From the NCBI GenBank assembly GCA_005881425.1, contig VBIC01000103.1, positions 26,817 to 86,843 on the forward strand: a stretch of DNA of 60,027 bases, in the 5' to 3' direction. The position numbers and the translations under genes are program-made. Positions 26,355 to 35,512 of this stretch are shown one piece after another (within the stretch, counting starts at the first letter, position 1; each line of letters opens with the position of its first letter). The notes beneath the pieces were generated by a model. It was not told where the DNA came from and searched no databases. It worked only from the letters and a program-made list of their open reading frames with translations. The DNA is from Chloroflexota bacterium. GTDB lineage: Bacteria; Chloroflexota; Dormibacteria; CF-121.

Positions 26355-27670
26355 TCTGCCAGAAGGAGGCTCAGGGCAGCGGCAGGCCGGATCAGGATCA
26401 CCTCCTGAGCCTGGCCGTCGAAGCCTACTTGTTCGGCTTCGCCTCGGTCGAGATGTTCCGCACCATGGACGACCTGGCCAGAGCGGAGAGAAATGGTCTC
26501 GGCCTGGATTTCAACCGATTCACCCACGCGCGACGGCTGGCGGCGAGCGACAGCAAGTGGCTCGCCGCGCCCAACACCGAAATGCTCTATTCCAATGCCT
26601 GGCTGGACCTGAGTCAGGGTCCTGTCTTGCTGGAGATCCCCGACATGGGGAGTCGTTACTACGTGGTTCAGCTGCTCGATTTCTTTGCCAACAGCTATGC
26701 CCATCTCGGTAGCCGCACACTGGGCAACCGGGGAGGCCGGCTGGTGATCGAAGGTCCTGGCTGGTCGGGCCAAGTGCCTGAGGGACTGACGGTTCTCGAA
26801 TCGCCGACCAGCTTCGCCTGGATTCTGGCCCGCATACACGTCCGGGATGGCGAGGCGCTTCCGGCTGTCAATGCCCTGCAGGACCAGCTTGAGGTCGCGC
26901 CTCTAAGGGCCTCAGGCCAGAGCCTGGCCGTGGGAGAGAGGTGGCCGCGGTTCCGAAACCGCAGCGCCATCGACTTCTTCGTAAACCTGGATCAGGTCTT
27001 ACGCCGGAATCCGCCACTTCCGGGCGATGCCGGCTGGATCGCCCGCTTGCGGCAGCTGGGCTTGCTTGGCGACCAATCCCTCGAGGCCGACGCCATCGAC
27101 CCTGGCTTGAGGGGCATCCTCGAACGAGCGGTTGCCATCGGGCAGCAGCGTATTGCCGAGCGCGAGTCGCAGTTCGAAACCTATTGCCCAGGATGGATCT
27201 GGGAGGGGCTAAGCGCCGGCAGCGGCGCCCGGGACCACCTCAGCCGCGCGGCGTCGGCAAAGGCGGGTCTGGGCATCCTCTGCGCCGAGGAGGCCATCTA
27301 TCCGCTCGCCTACGTCGATGCCCAGGGTCATCCGCTCGATGGCCGATGCAGCTATCGGCTCAGCTTCTCTCCCCAGGAGTTGCCCCAGGCGAAATATTTC
27401 TGGTGGGTCACCGTCTATGAGCTGCCTGACTACCGCCTGGTGGCGAATTCCCTGAGCCGTTACGTTTGGGGCAGCGTCAGAGGCCGCTTGGACCCCGCGG
27501 CTGATGGGAAGTTGGAGGTGTTGCTGCAGCCCGATTGTCCGGCAGGCTCGAGCTCCAACTGGCTGCCGACGCCGGCTGAGGGAAAGTTTGCCGTCGCTCT
27601 CCGGGTGTTTGGACCCTCAAAGGCGATGCTGACCGGAAGACATCGCTTGCCCCAGGTGGTGCGGCTATGA
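26351..27670 (+). CDS. DUF1254/DUF1214 domain protein
   Basis: A 439-residue protein with the DUF1254 pattern: SLAVEAYLFGFASVEMFRTM, LAAPNTEMLYSNAWLDLSQG, PVLLEIPDMGSRYYVVQLLD, and C-terminal DUF1214 blocks FWWVTVYELPDYRLVANSLS and VLLQPDCPAGSSSNWLPTPA. No signal peptide is visible, unlike many family members, so it is probably cytoplasmic. The biochemical role of this family is not established. It starts by ATGA overlap with the ALDH-LysRS fusion gene and ends by ATGA overlap with the sulfotransferase, so it belongs to that operon. Confidence 0.85.
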   Translation: MICQKEAQGSGRPDQDHLLSLAVEAYLFGFASVEMFRTMDDLARAERNGLGLDFNRFTHARRLAASDSKWLAAPNTEMLYSNAWLDLSQGPVLLEIPDMGSRYYVVQLLDFFANSYAHLGSRTLGNRGGRLVIEGPGWSGQVPEGLTVLESPTSFAWILARIHVRDGEALPAVNALQDQLEVAPLRASGQSLAVGERWPRFRNRSAIDFFVNLDQVLRRNPPLPGDAGWIARLRQLGLLGDQSLEADAIDPGLRGILERAVAIGQQRIAERESQFETYCPGWIWEGLSAGSGARDHLSRAASAKAGLGILCAEEAIYPLAYVDAQGHPLDGRCSYRLSFSPQELPQAKYFWWVTVYELPDYRLVANSLSRYVWGSVRGRLDPAADGKLEVLLQPDCPAGSSSNWLPTPAEGKFAVALRVFGPSKAMLTGRHRLPQVVRL

Positions 27671-28944
27671 GAAGGACGCTCAGCTACCGGTTGGTGGACG
27701 GCATCGGCCGCACCTTCCATCGCCGCGGCCTGGTCAAGCTCGGTCTGGATCCGGACGAGCTGTGCGCGGAAGCGCAGCGAAGGGTCGGTCTCAATGACTT
27801 TGGAGAAGACGATTTCCGGCGCCCTCTGCAAATGCTGGTCCGCTGCCTGGGAGAGGAGGCAACGTTGACCTTCGTGGGCCGCCTCTTTGCCAGGGAGGTG
27901 CTCATCCAGAAGCTCATCAACCGGCTCCTGCTGACCGACTCCCTGCGTCGTCATCCCGAGATTCTGGAGGTAGACATTCGAGCGCCGATCTTCATCACCG
28001 GATTGCCGCGGACGGGCACGACCCTGCTGCATAGACTCATGGCCCAGGATCCGTCGCTGCGCCACCTCCAGATGTGGGAGGTATGGCAGCCGGCGCCGCC
28101 GCCGGATCCAGATACCTACAGAGCCGACCCTCGCCGCTCCAAGCGCGCATACAACAACTCGGACGCGCCCGGGATGCTCGGCAGGCTCTGTGCTCTGGAG
28201 GACTGGCTCATCGGACGCGAGACGGTTCAAAAGCGTCAGGCAGCGCACTGGGTTGAGATGTCCGAGCCGGAAGAGTGTCAGCTGCTCTTCATGAACTCCT
28301 TCCTCAGCCAGGAGTTCGTCCTCTTCTTTGCCGACGCGATCCCTTCCTACATCATGTGGCTGCTCGATCAGGAGCTGACCGCTGCCTACATGTATTACCG
28401 GCGGCAGCTGCAGCTACTGACCTGGAAGTTTCCGAATCAGCGCCTGCTCCTCAAGTCTCCAATGCACTTGCAGGGTATGGATGCACTCTTCCGAGTCTTC
28501 CCCGATGCGACCGTCCTCTGGACTCATCGGGACCCGCGAAGCGTAGTTCCGTCCTGGTGCAGCCTCAACCGGATCGACGGTGAGATCTACAACGACGCTT
28601 GCCCTGACGGAGTCCGTCGCCTGGGACAAACCGTTCTCGAGTGGCTGGGCAGGGAGATGGACCGGGCGCTGCGTTTGCTACCCGGACTTCCCTCGGAACG
28701 GATCGTTCATCTCTCCTATCGAGCGCTGGTGGCTGCTACAGTGCCGTTCGTGCTCGATTTGCGGGGCCGGCTCGGTCTTCGAGCAGACCAGGCTACCGAA
28801 GAGCGAATGCGGAACTGGATGAGCCATGACGGCAAACAGAGTCGCGGGGTGCACAGATACCAGGCAGGCAGCTTTGGGCTGGATGACGAGGTGGTGGACG
28901 AGCGCTTCAGCTCCTATCGCCGCGCCTTCGCGGGTCAGCTGTGA
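27667..28944 (+). CDS. Sulfotransferase-family protein
   Basis: A 425-residue PAPS-dependent sulfotransferase-like protein. The 5'-phosphosulfate loop is IFITGLPRTGTTLLHRLMAQ (near residue 115), and the 3'-phosphate-binding segment is VLWTHRDPRSVVPSWCSLNR. LLLKSPMHLQGMDALFRVFP and the C-terminal NWMSHDGKQSRGVHRYQAGS match the bacterial Sulfotransfer_3-type family. The acceptor is unknown. ATGA and GTGA overlaps tie it to the DUF1254 gene before and the small transporter after, suggesting that the operon's product is sulfated (inference). Confidence 0.87.
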   Translation: MRRTLSYRLVDGIGRTFHRRGLVKLGLDPDELCAEAQRRVGLNDFGEDDFRRPLQMLVRCLGEEATLTFVGRLFAREVLIQKLINRLLLTDSLRRHPEILEVDIRAPIFITGLPRTGTTLLHRLMAQDPSLRHLQMWEVWQPAPPPDPDTYRADPRRSKRAYNNSDAPGMLGRLCALEDWLIGRETVQKRQAAHWVEMSEPEECQLLFMNSFLSQEFVLFFADAIPSYIMWLLDQELTAAYMYYRRQLQLLTWKFPNQRLLLKSPMHLQGMDALFRVFPDATVLWTHRDPRSVVPSWCSLNRIDGEIYNDACPDGVRRLGQTVLEWLGREMDRALRLLPGLPSERIVHLSYRALVAATVPFVLDLRGRLGLRADQATEERMRNWMSHDGKQSRGVHRYQAGSFGLDDEVVDERFSSYRRAFAGQL

Positions 28945-29288
28945 ATCACCCGGGCGCGTCCCTGATCGTCGTCTGGGGGCTGACCCTGGTCAGCTCGGGA
29001 TTCTTCATCCTCTGCGATTCGCTCAGCGCCAACTGGGCCAAGGTGGGAAGCCGCCTCAGCCTGGCGGTGGTCATCGTCCTTTCTCCGACGGCCTACCTGC
29101 TCTTCGGGCTCCTGGCGGGCAAGGTCAACCTGGCCATCGCCGGCTCGCTCGTCAATCTGATGATCATGATCGGTGCCGTTCTGGTCGGACTCTTCTATTT
29201 CAAGGAGAAGCTGACGTCGCTGCAGTGGCTAGGCATCGCCTTTGCCGCGCTGGCGATCCTGACCCTCAGCCTGAGCGCCCGCAAGTGA
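28941..29288 (+). CDS. Small four-helix EamA/SMR-like transporter
   Basis: A 115-residue protein with four hydrophobic segments (ASLIVVWGLTLVSSGFFILC, LSLAVVIVLSPTAYLLFGLL, LAIAGSLVNLMIMIGAVLVG, LGIAFAALAILTLSLSA) and FKEKLTSLQWLGI before the last. This is a half-size EamA or SMR unit that would act as a dimer. GTG 28941 overlaps the sulfotransferase stop. It is the last gene of the four-gene operon, with an export role inferred. Confidence 0.75.
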   Translation: MNHPGASLIVVWGLTLVSSGFFILCDSLSANWAKVGSRLSLAVVIVLSPTAYLLFGLLAGKVNLAIAGSLVNLMIMIGAVLVGLFYFKEKLTSLQWLGIAFAALAILTLSLSARK

Positions 29289-29424
29289 ACGCTCGCTGGG
29301 CGAGCACTCGACGCGCTCAACGCCTGAACAAATAGTTATATCGAACGCAGCTATTTGCTGACAGCCGCCGTGCGAATAAGAATGGCATCATCACGCCATC
29401 AGCAGATGGGAAGGAAGGTCCACG

Positions 29425-30231
29425 ATGCCGAAAGCGACGTCTTTGATCACGGGGGCCCTTGCGGCCGCGACCTCTCTCCTCCTCGCCGCGGCCCCGGCGC
29501 CGCAGGCGCTTCTTTATCACCGGCCGATCGTCGCCGTCAACCCCAACCAGTCGAACAACTGGTCGGGCTACAACCAGGGCGCCCTGGAGAAGGGGGTGCA
29601 GTTCCACCAGGTCTCCGCCACCTGGGCCGTGCCTACGGCCACCCGGCATAAGGCCGGTGAGAACGAGTACTCCTCGAGCTGGGTCGGCATCGGCGGCGGC
29701 TGCGTCGACGCCGGCTGCACGGTCGGTGACACGACCCTGATCCAGGCCGGTACCGAGCAGGACGTCAGCAGCTCCGGGACGGCCAGCTACAGCGCCTGGT
29801 ACGAGCTGATCCCCGCGCCCAGCCTCTCGGTGTCCCTGCCGGTCAAGGCTGGTGACCAGATCCACGTGGACATTCGCGAAGGCACGCCGCAGCTGTGGAC
29901 CATCCTGATCCAGAACCTGACCACCGGCCAGAGCTTCAGCACCACCGTCCCCTACTCCTCGAGCTACGCCACCGCGGAGTGGATCGAAGAGACGCCGATC
30001 GTGATCGACAGCAACGGCAACGCCTCGGTCGGTCCCTTGCCCAAGCTCTCGACCGTCAAGTTCGACACCGGCCTGGCGAACAGCGTCAATCCCAGGCTGC
30101 TGGCCACCGAGGAGATCCAGCTGATCGACTTCAACGGCCAGGTGCTCGCCACCCCGTCCAGCCCGGATACGGACACCGACGGCTTCAACGACTGCTCTTA
30201 CGCCACGAGCTGCGCCAGCTTCACCTCCTGA
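29425..30231 (+). CDS. Secreted G1-family (eqolisin) glutamic peptidase
   Basis: Acid peptidase of family G1, whose catalytic pair is a Gln and a Glu. A signal peptide (residues 1-27, ATSLITGALAAATSLLLAAA) is followed by NNWSGYNQGALEKGVQFHQV, SATWAVP, SSWVGIGGGC, DTTLIQAGTEQ (catalytic Gln), YSAWYELIPAPS and ATAEWIEETPIV (catalytic Glu). Length is 268 residues; only a very short pro-region is present. The start ATG follows GGAAGGTCCACG. Monocistronic, with a terminator at 30255-30283. Expected to work outside the cell at low pH. Confidence 0.88.
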   Translation: MPKATSLITGALAAATSLLLAAAPAPQALLYHRPIVAVNPNQSNNWSGYNQGALEKGVQFHQVSATWAVPTATRHKAGENEYSSSWVGIGGGCVDAGCTVGDTTLIQAGTEQDVSSSGTASYSAWYELIPAPSLSVSLPVKAGDQIHVDIREGTPQLWTILIQNLTTGQSFSTTVPYSSSYATAEWIEETPIVIDSNGNASVGPLPKLSTVKFDTGLANSVNPRLLATEEIQLIDFNGQVLATPSSPDTDTDGFNDCSYATSCASFTS

Positions 30232-30254
30232 GGCGAGCTGAGAACGACCCCATG

Positions 30255-30283
30255 GAGGCCCTGCCGGCGGCCGGCGGGGCCTC
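30255..30283 (+). terminator. GC-rich hairpin after the G1 peptidase
   Basis: GAGGCCC at 30255 pairs with GGGCCTC ending at 30283, with inner GCCGG/CCGGC complementarity, 24 bases after the stop. No T-run follows. Confidence 0.55.
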
Positions 30284-30355
30284 TCCTCGCCGTTCGAGCT
30301 GGATGGGCGCCGCTACGCATGTTTGGCCCTGACCGGATGGACATAGACTAAGGAC

Positions 30356-32305
30356 ATGGCTCAGCTCGGGCCCGGCGGCTCGCCGCCGGTCCCCAACCCG
30401 CAGGCGCCGCCCCCCCAGCGTCCCTGGCTGCGGATCGGAGTCATGGCCGCCCTGGTCGGACTCTACGTCCTCTTCCTCGTCTTCCAGTCGCCGCTGGGCC
30501 GCTCGGTCGGCGGCTCCTCCCGGGAGACCATCACCTATTCCCAGCTCAAGACCCAGATCGCGGCCGACAACGTCAAGGACCTGACCATCCAGGGCCAGGA
30601 TGCCTGGGGCGATTTCAACAACGCGGCCAGCGTCGACGGCGCCGCCTCCAACACCCAGTTCAGCACCACCGTCCCCGCGACCGATCCGAGCATCTATCCC
30701 CTGCTCGACCAGTACCACGTCAAGTACGACTACAAGCAGGACAACGGCGGGCTGGGCAGCCTGCTGATCAACTTCCTGCCCTTCCTGCTGCTGATCGGCT
30801 TCTGGATCTGGATCCTGCGCCGCAGCGGGCAGGCGACCCAGGGGATCTTCTCCTTCGGTCGGAGCCGGGCCCGGATGCAGGCTCCCGGCAGTCCCAAGAC
30901 CACATTCCAGGACGTGGCCGGAGTCGAGCAGGCGCAATTCGAGCTGCAGGAGATAGTCGACTTCCTCCGTGACCCGCAGCGCTTCCAGCGGCTGGGCGGC
31001 AAGATGCCCAAGGGTGTGCTGCTGATCGGCCCACCGGGAACGGGCAAGACGCTGCTGGCGCGGGCCGTCGCCGGTGAGGCGGGCGTACCCTTCTTCAGCA
31101 TCTCGGCCTCCGAGTTCGTCGAGATGTTCGTGGGTGTCGGCGCCTCGCGGGTGCGCAGCCTTTTCGAGGAAGCCAAGAAACACAGCCCGGCGGTGGTCTT
31201 CGTCGACGAGCTGGACGCAGTCGGTCGCCAGCGCGGCGCGGGCCTGGGCGGCGGGCATGACGAGCGCGAGCAGACCCTCAACCAGCTGCTCGTCGAGATG
31301 GACGGGTTCGACCAGCGCGAAGCGGTGGTGGTGCTGGCCGCCTCCAACCGGGCCGACGTCCTCGACCCGGCGCTCCTCCGCCCCGGCCGCTTCGACCGGC
31401 GGGTGGTGGTCGATCGGCCGGATCGTCGCGGGCGTCTGGCCATCACCAAGATCCACACCCGGGGCGTGCCCCTGGACCCGGATTGCGACCTCGACGTGAT
31501 CGCCCGCTCCACGCCCGGGCTGGTCGGCGCCGACCTGGCCAACCTGGTCAACGAAGCCGCCCTGCACGCCTCGCGCACCAACGGGACCACGGTCACGATG
31601 CACGATTTCGAGGAGTCGTTCGACCGGGTGGTCCTGGGCGCCGAGCGCAAGATCATGCTCAGCGAGGCGGAACGGCGCGTGATCTCTTTCCATGAATGCG
31701 GCCACGCGCTGGTCGCCTGGTATCAGCCCCAGTCCGACCCGGTGCACAAGATCACGATCGTCCCCCGCGGCCAGGCGCTGGGCGTCACCCAGTCGATTCC
31801 CACCGATGACCGTCACAACCTCTCCGAGGACTACCTGAAATCCCGGATCGCCATGGCCCTGGGCGGCCGGGCCGCCGAGCAGCTGGCCCTGGGCGGGATA
31901 ACGACCGGCGCCCAGAACGACCTGGAAACCGCGACCGCCCTGGCGCGGCGCATGGTCATCTCCTGGGGCATGAGCCCCAAGCTCGGCCTTTTCTCTTTCG
32001 ACGATTCTCCGGACGCCGTCTTCCTGGGACGGGAGCTGACCGGCAATCCGCACATCAGCCAGAGGACGGCCGGGATCATCGACGAGGAGGTGACCCGGCT
32101 GCTGGACGACGGCTACCAGACCGCGGAGCGGATCCTGACCGCCAACCGGGCCAAGCTGGAGCTGCTGGCCGAGGCGCTGCTGCGGGAGGAGGTCCTGGAA
32201 GAGGACCAGATCGCCCGCATCGTAGGTCCTCGCGCCCTCGAGGGCGGCGCCATCGACCGTCCCTTTCGCAAGTCCGCGGTGCAGGACGGGGGCTCCCAGA
32301 TATGA
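30356..32305 (+). CDS. ftsH: ATP-dependent zinc metalloprotease FtsH
   Basis: Membrane-anchored AAA+ protease for membrane-protein quality control. Two transmembrane segments (residues about 24-42 and 135-156) flank an extracytoplasmic loop. Then come Walker A GPPGTGKT, Walker [12 protein letters not shown], the SRH region and the zinc site HECGH with a downstream acidic ligand region. At 649 residues it is normal. Its stop overlaps the lon start as ATGA; co-expression of the two AAA+ proteases is implied. Confidence 0.96.
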   Translation: MAQLGPGGSPPVPNPQAPPPQRPWLRIGVMAALVGLYVLFLVFQSPLGRSVGGSSRETITYSQLKTQIAADNVKDLTIQGQDAWGDFNNAASVDGAASNTQFSTTVPATDPSIYPLLDQYHVKYDYKQDNGGLGSLLINFLPFLLLIGFWIWILRRSGQATQGIFSFGRSRARMQAPGSPKTTFQDVAGVEQAQFELQEIVDFLRDPQRFQRLGGKMPKGVLLIGPPGTGKTLLARAVAGEAGVPFFSISASEFVEMFVGVGASRVRSLFEEAKKHSPAVVFVDELDAVGRQRGAGLGGGHDEREQTLNQLLVEMDGFDQREAVVVLAASNRADVLDPALLRPGRFDRRVVVDRPDRRGRLAITKIHTRGVPLDPDCDLDVIARSTPGLVGADLANLVNEAALHASRTNGTTVTMHDFEESFDRVVLGAERKIMLSEAERRVISFHECGHALVAWYQPQSDPVHKITIVPRGQALGVTQSIPTDDRHNLSEDYLKSRIAMALGGRAAEQLALGGITTGAQNDLETATALARRMVISWGMSPKLGLFSFDDSPDAVFLGRELTGNPHISQRTAGIIDEEVTRLLDDGYQTAERILTANRAKLELLAEALLREEVLEEDQIARIVGPRALEGGAIDRPFRKSAVQDGGSQI

Positions 32306-34758
32306 CCAGCTCCGAGGAACGCATGCGCAGGGAGGCCGGCGCCACGGGAGCGCCTGCGGCTGGGGAGGAGGCCGGCCTCCAGCCGGCGTCCCGACGCCTC
32401 CCGCTGGTGCCGCTTCGCGACGACGTCGTCTTTCCCCGGCTGATCGTGCCCCTCTCGGTGGGACGGCGGACCTCCATTGCCGCGATCACGGCGGCCATGG
32501 ATGCCGACAAGCAGGTGCTGCTCGTCGCGCAGCGCGACCCGCAGATCGACGATACCAAGGAGGGCGACCTCTACGGGACGGGCACGGTGGCCGAGATCAA
32601 CGGCATGCGGCAGACCCCGGCGGGCGTGCAGATGCTGGTCGCCGGCCAGTTTCGAGCCCGGATCCTGGGCTTCAGGCAGTTCAAGCCCTACATCGAGGTC
32701 GAGGTCGAGCCCATCGCCGACCAGGTGCAGCCGGGGCTGGAGCTGGAGGCGCATATGCGCTCGGTCAAGAGCCTGTACGAGAAGTACGTCGAATCCGGGG
32801 CCGCGGTTGCGCCCGAGGTGGCCGCTACCGTGGCCAAGACCGACGACGCCGCCTATCTCGCCGACCTGGTGGCCGCGGCTCCGGACCAGACTCTGGACCA
32901 GAAGCAGGCCATGCTCGAGACGCCCAGCGTCATCGAGCGCCTCCGTCTCCTGGCCCTGTTCCTCACCAAGCAGATCGAGATCCTGGAGCTGAAGGCCAAG
33001 ATCCAGAACGAGGTCCAGAGCACGATCGGCAAGCTGCAGCGGGAGCAGATCCTGCGCGAGCAGCTCAAGGCGATCCGCAAGGAGCTGGGTGAGGACGAAG
33101 AGGGCGCGGACGTGGCCCACCTGCGGCAGAAGATCGAAGACGCCGGCATGCCCGACCCGGTCAAGGAACGAGCGCTCAAGGAGGTCGATCGGATGCAGAG
33201 CATCCCGGCTGCCTCCCCAGAGGTCGGCATCATCCGCACCTACCTGGACTGGCTGGTCGGCCTGCCCTGGGGCCCGCCCGCCCAGGAGACCTGGGATATC
33301 AAGCTCGCAGCCAGGGTCCTGGACCAGGATCACTACGGGGTGGAGAAGATCAAGGAACGGATCCTGGAGTACATGGCGGTGCGCCAGCGGTCACAGAGCC
33401 TGCGCTCGCCCATCCTCTGTTTCGTGGGGCCGCCGGGGGTGGGCAAGACCAGCCTGGGGCGTTCGATCGCCCGCGCCCTGGGACGCAATTTCGTGCGCCT
33501 CTCGCTGGGCGGCATCCACGACGAGGCCGAGATCCGAGGCCATCGCCGGACCTACATCGGCGCCATGCCCGGCCGGATCCTGCAGCAGATGAAGGCTGCC
33601 GGGGCGCGCAACCCGGTCTTCATGCTGGACGAGATCGACAAGGTCGGGGCGGACTGGCGGGGCGATCCCTCCTCGGCGTTGCTGGAGGTACTCGACCCGG
33701 AGCAGAATCACACCTTCTCCGACCACTACCTCGAGGTGCCCTACGACCTCTCTCAGGTCCTCTTCATCACCACGGCCAACGTAGTGGACACGATCATTGC
33801 CCCACTCCGCGACCGGATGGAGATCATCCGCCTTCCCGGATACACGGAGGAGGAAAAGCTGCGCATCGCGGAACAGTTCCTCAAGCCCCGCCAGCTGCGA
33901 GAGCACGGCCTGACCACCGAGAACCTGGAGCTGCCTCTGGCTACGCTGCGAGCCCTGATTCGCGATTACACGCACGAGGCGGGCGTGCGCAACCTGGACC
34001 GGGAGATCGCCAACATCTGCCGCAAGATCCCGCGACGGATCGCCGAGGGTGACACGGAGACGGCGGTGGTGCGGCCCGAGGACCTGGTCGGCTACCTCGG
34101 ACCATCCCGATTCGATTTCGGCCTGGCCGAGCTCGAGGACCAGGTGGGGGCGGCGACCGGCGTGGCCGTCAACGAGTACGGGGGCGACGTGATGACGGTG
34201 GAAGCGATCGCCATGGAAGGTCAGGGCGAGTTCGCCCTGACCGGACAGATCGGCAAGGTCATGGAGGAATCGGCCCGGGCGGCGGTGAGCTATGCCCGCG
34301 CCCACGCTCTCGAGCTGGGGATCAAGTCCGACTTCTTCCGCGATCACTTCTTCCACATCCACGTGCCGGCGGGCGCCATCCCGAAGGACGGCCCGTCGGC
34401 CGGCATCACCATCGCCACCGCCGTGGTCTCGGTCCTCACCGAACGAGCCGTCCGGCGAGACGTAGCCATGACCGGCGAGATCACCTTGCGGGGCAAGGTG
34501 CTTCCCATCGGTGGTCTCAAGGAGAAGCTGCTGGCCGCCCACCGGGCCGGCATCACCACCTTCATCCTCCCCGAGAAGAACCGCAAGGACCTTCACGAAG
34601 TGCCGGCGGAGGTCAAGGAGGCGATGGAGCTCATCTTCGTCAAGCACGTGGACGAGGTCCTGGCCAAGGCGCTCCTGCCCCACGTGCGTCCGGCGGCCAG
34701 CGGACGCGCGCTCGGCTTCCACCGTCCGCTCGCCGGCCCGACCGGCACCGTGAACTAG
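32302..34758 (+). CDS. lon: ATP-dependent Lon protease
   Basis: Cytosolic AAA+ serine protease of 818 residues. The N-terminal LON substrate domain (about 30-230, LPLVPLRDDVVFPRLIVPLS) is followed by the ATPase domain with GPPGVGKTSLGRSIARALGR and MLDEIDKVG. The protease domain has catalytic Ser in KDGPSAGITIATAVVS and Lys in GGLKEKLLAAHRAGI. It has a Pro/Ala-rich N-terminal leader and a short C-terminal tail. Coupled to ftsH by a 4-base overlap. No heat-shock promoter element was recognised. Confidence 0.96.
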   Translation: MTSSEERMRREAGATGAPAAGEEAGLQPASRRLPLVPLRDDVVFPRLIVPLSVGRRTSIAAITAAMDADKQVLLVAQRDPQIDDTKEGDLYGTGTVAEINGMRQTPAGVQMLVAGQFRARILGFRQFKPYIEVEVEPIADQVQPGLELEAHMRSVKSLYEKYVESGAAVAPEVAATVAKTDDAAYLADLVAAAPDQTLDQKQAMLETPSVIERLRLLALFLTKQIEILELKAKIQNEVQSTIGKLQREQILREQLKAIRKELGEDEEGADVAHLRQKIEDAGMPDPVKERALKEVDRMQSIPAASPEVGIIRTYLDWLVGLPWGPPAQETWDIKLAARVLDQDHYGVEKIKERILEYMAVRQRSQSLRSPILCFVGPPGVGKTSLGRSIARALGRNFVRLSLGGIHDEAEIRGHRRTYIGAMPGRILQQMKAAGARNPVFMLDEIDKVGADWRGDPSSALLEVLDPEQNHTFSDHYLEVPYDLSQVLFITTANVVDTIIAPLRDRMEIIRLPGYTEEEKLRIAEQFLKPRQLREHGLTTENLELPLATLRALIRDYTHEAGVRNLDREIANICRKIPRRIAEGDTETAVVRPEDLVGYLGPSRFDFGLAELEDQVGAATGVAVNEYGGDVMTVEAIAMEGQGEFALTGQIGKVMEESARAAVSYARAHALELGIKSDFFRDHFFHIHVPAGAIPKDGPSAGITIATAVVSVLTERAVRRDVAMTGEITLRGKVLPIGGLKEKLLAAHRAGITTFILPEKNRKDLHEVPAEVKEAMELIFVKHVDEVLAKALLPHVRPAASGRALGFHRPLAGPTGTVN

Positions 34759-34773
34759 AGCCGCGCCGCCGGC

Positions 34774-35283
34774 GTGATGCGCACCTGCGCCGTCGTCCTC
34801 GCGGCCCTGCTGCTCTCGGGCTGCTCGCTCCAGCAGGACGTCAGCACCGCGAGCCCCAGCGGCAGGGTGGGCGCGCCCGCCCCAGCGCTGCGGGGCTCGA
34901 CCCTGGACGGCGGCTCGATCCGGGCCGACTACAGCTCGGCCTCAACCGTCCTGGTCTTCTGGGCGGCCTGGTGCGGCCCCTGCCGCAGCGAGCAGCCGGG
35001 GCTCAACCGGATCGCACGCGACTACCAGGCGCGGGGCGTCCGGCTGATCGGCATCGACGTGCTGGACCACGACCGCGCCCTGGCGGTCGCCTTCCTGCAC
35101 GAGTTCAACGTGCCCTACCCGAGCGTCTACGACGGATCGGGGAGCCTTACCGCCGCCTTCGAGGTGGATTACCCGCCCACCATCCTGCTGGTCGATCGGC
35201 GGGGGATGGTGGTGGCCCGCTACCCAGGTGAAGCGTCCGAAAGCCAGCTTCGAACGCTGATCAATCAGAGGTTGCTGGTCTGA
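34774..35283 (+). CDS. TlpA-like thioredoxin-fold lipoprotein
   Basis: Periplasmic-side, membrane-anchored redoxin. Residues 1-17 form a lipoprotein signal with lipobox LLSGC. The thioredoxin fold contains FWAAWCGPCRSEQPG (CGPC active site) and the cis-Pro segment VDYPPTILLVDRRG. At 169 residues it is typical of TlpA/ResA proteins that reduce disulfides in cytochrome c maturation or protein repair. It starts 15 bases after lon (GTG 34774 or ATG 34777) and is convergent with the tiny gene ending at 35287. Confidence 0.88.
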   Translation: MMRTCAVVLAALLLSGCSLQQDVSTASPSGRVGAPAPALRGSTLDGGSIRADYSSASTVLVFWAAWCGPCRSEQPGLNRIARDYQARGVRLIGIDVLDHDRALAVAFLHEFNVPYPSVYDGSGSLTAAFEVDYPPTILLVDRRGMVVARYPGEASESQLRTLINQRLLV

Positions 35284-35286
35284 ACC

Positions 35287-35382
35287 CTACTTGGTCCTTC
35301 GCTGCCAGCGCGTCGCCTTCAACATCTTCTTGTGCTTGTGTTTCCGCATCTTCTTGCGGCGTTTCTTGATTACCGATCCCAA
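35287..35382 (-). CDS. bS22-like / AURKAIP1-COX24 small ribosomal protein
   Basis: A 31-residue, strongly basic peptide beginning MGSVIKKRRKKMRKHKHKKM and ending ATRWQRRTK. It closely resembles the 33-residue actinobacterial bS22, found on the mycobacterial 30S subunit, whose signature is MGSVIKKRRKRMSKKKHRK. It starts at TTG 35382, with AGGGAA a few bases upstream, and stops with TAG at 35287-35289. It is too short for routine gene finders. Convergent with the TlpA-like gene and divergent from the thiolase. Confidence 0.82.
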   Translation of the reverse strand: MGSVIKKRRKKMRKHKHKKMLKATRWQRRTK

Positions 35383-35512
35383 TCGTTCCCTGCCGTTCCT
35401 TTTTCTCTAGCGTCAGTCGACTCAGGCCGCGGGGGCGCCGCAGGCCGCCGGTAATTGTACGCGAAGGAGCGGAACAGACGGGCGTCGCCCGGTGTTTACA
35501 ATGGAGAAGGGA

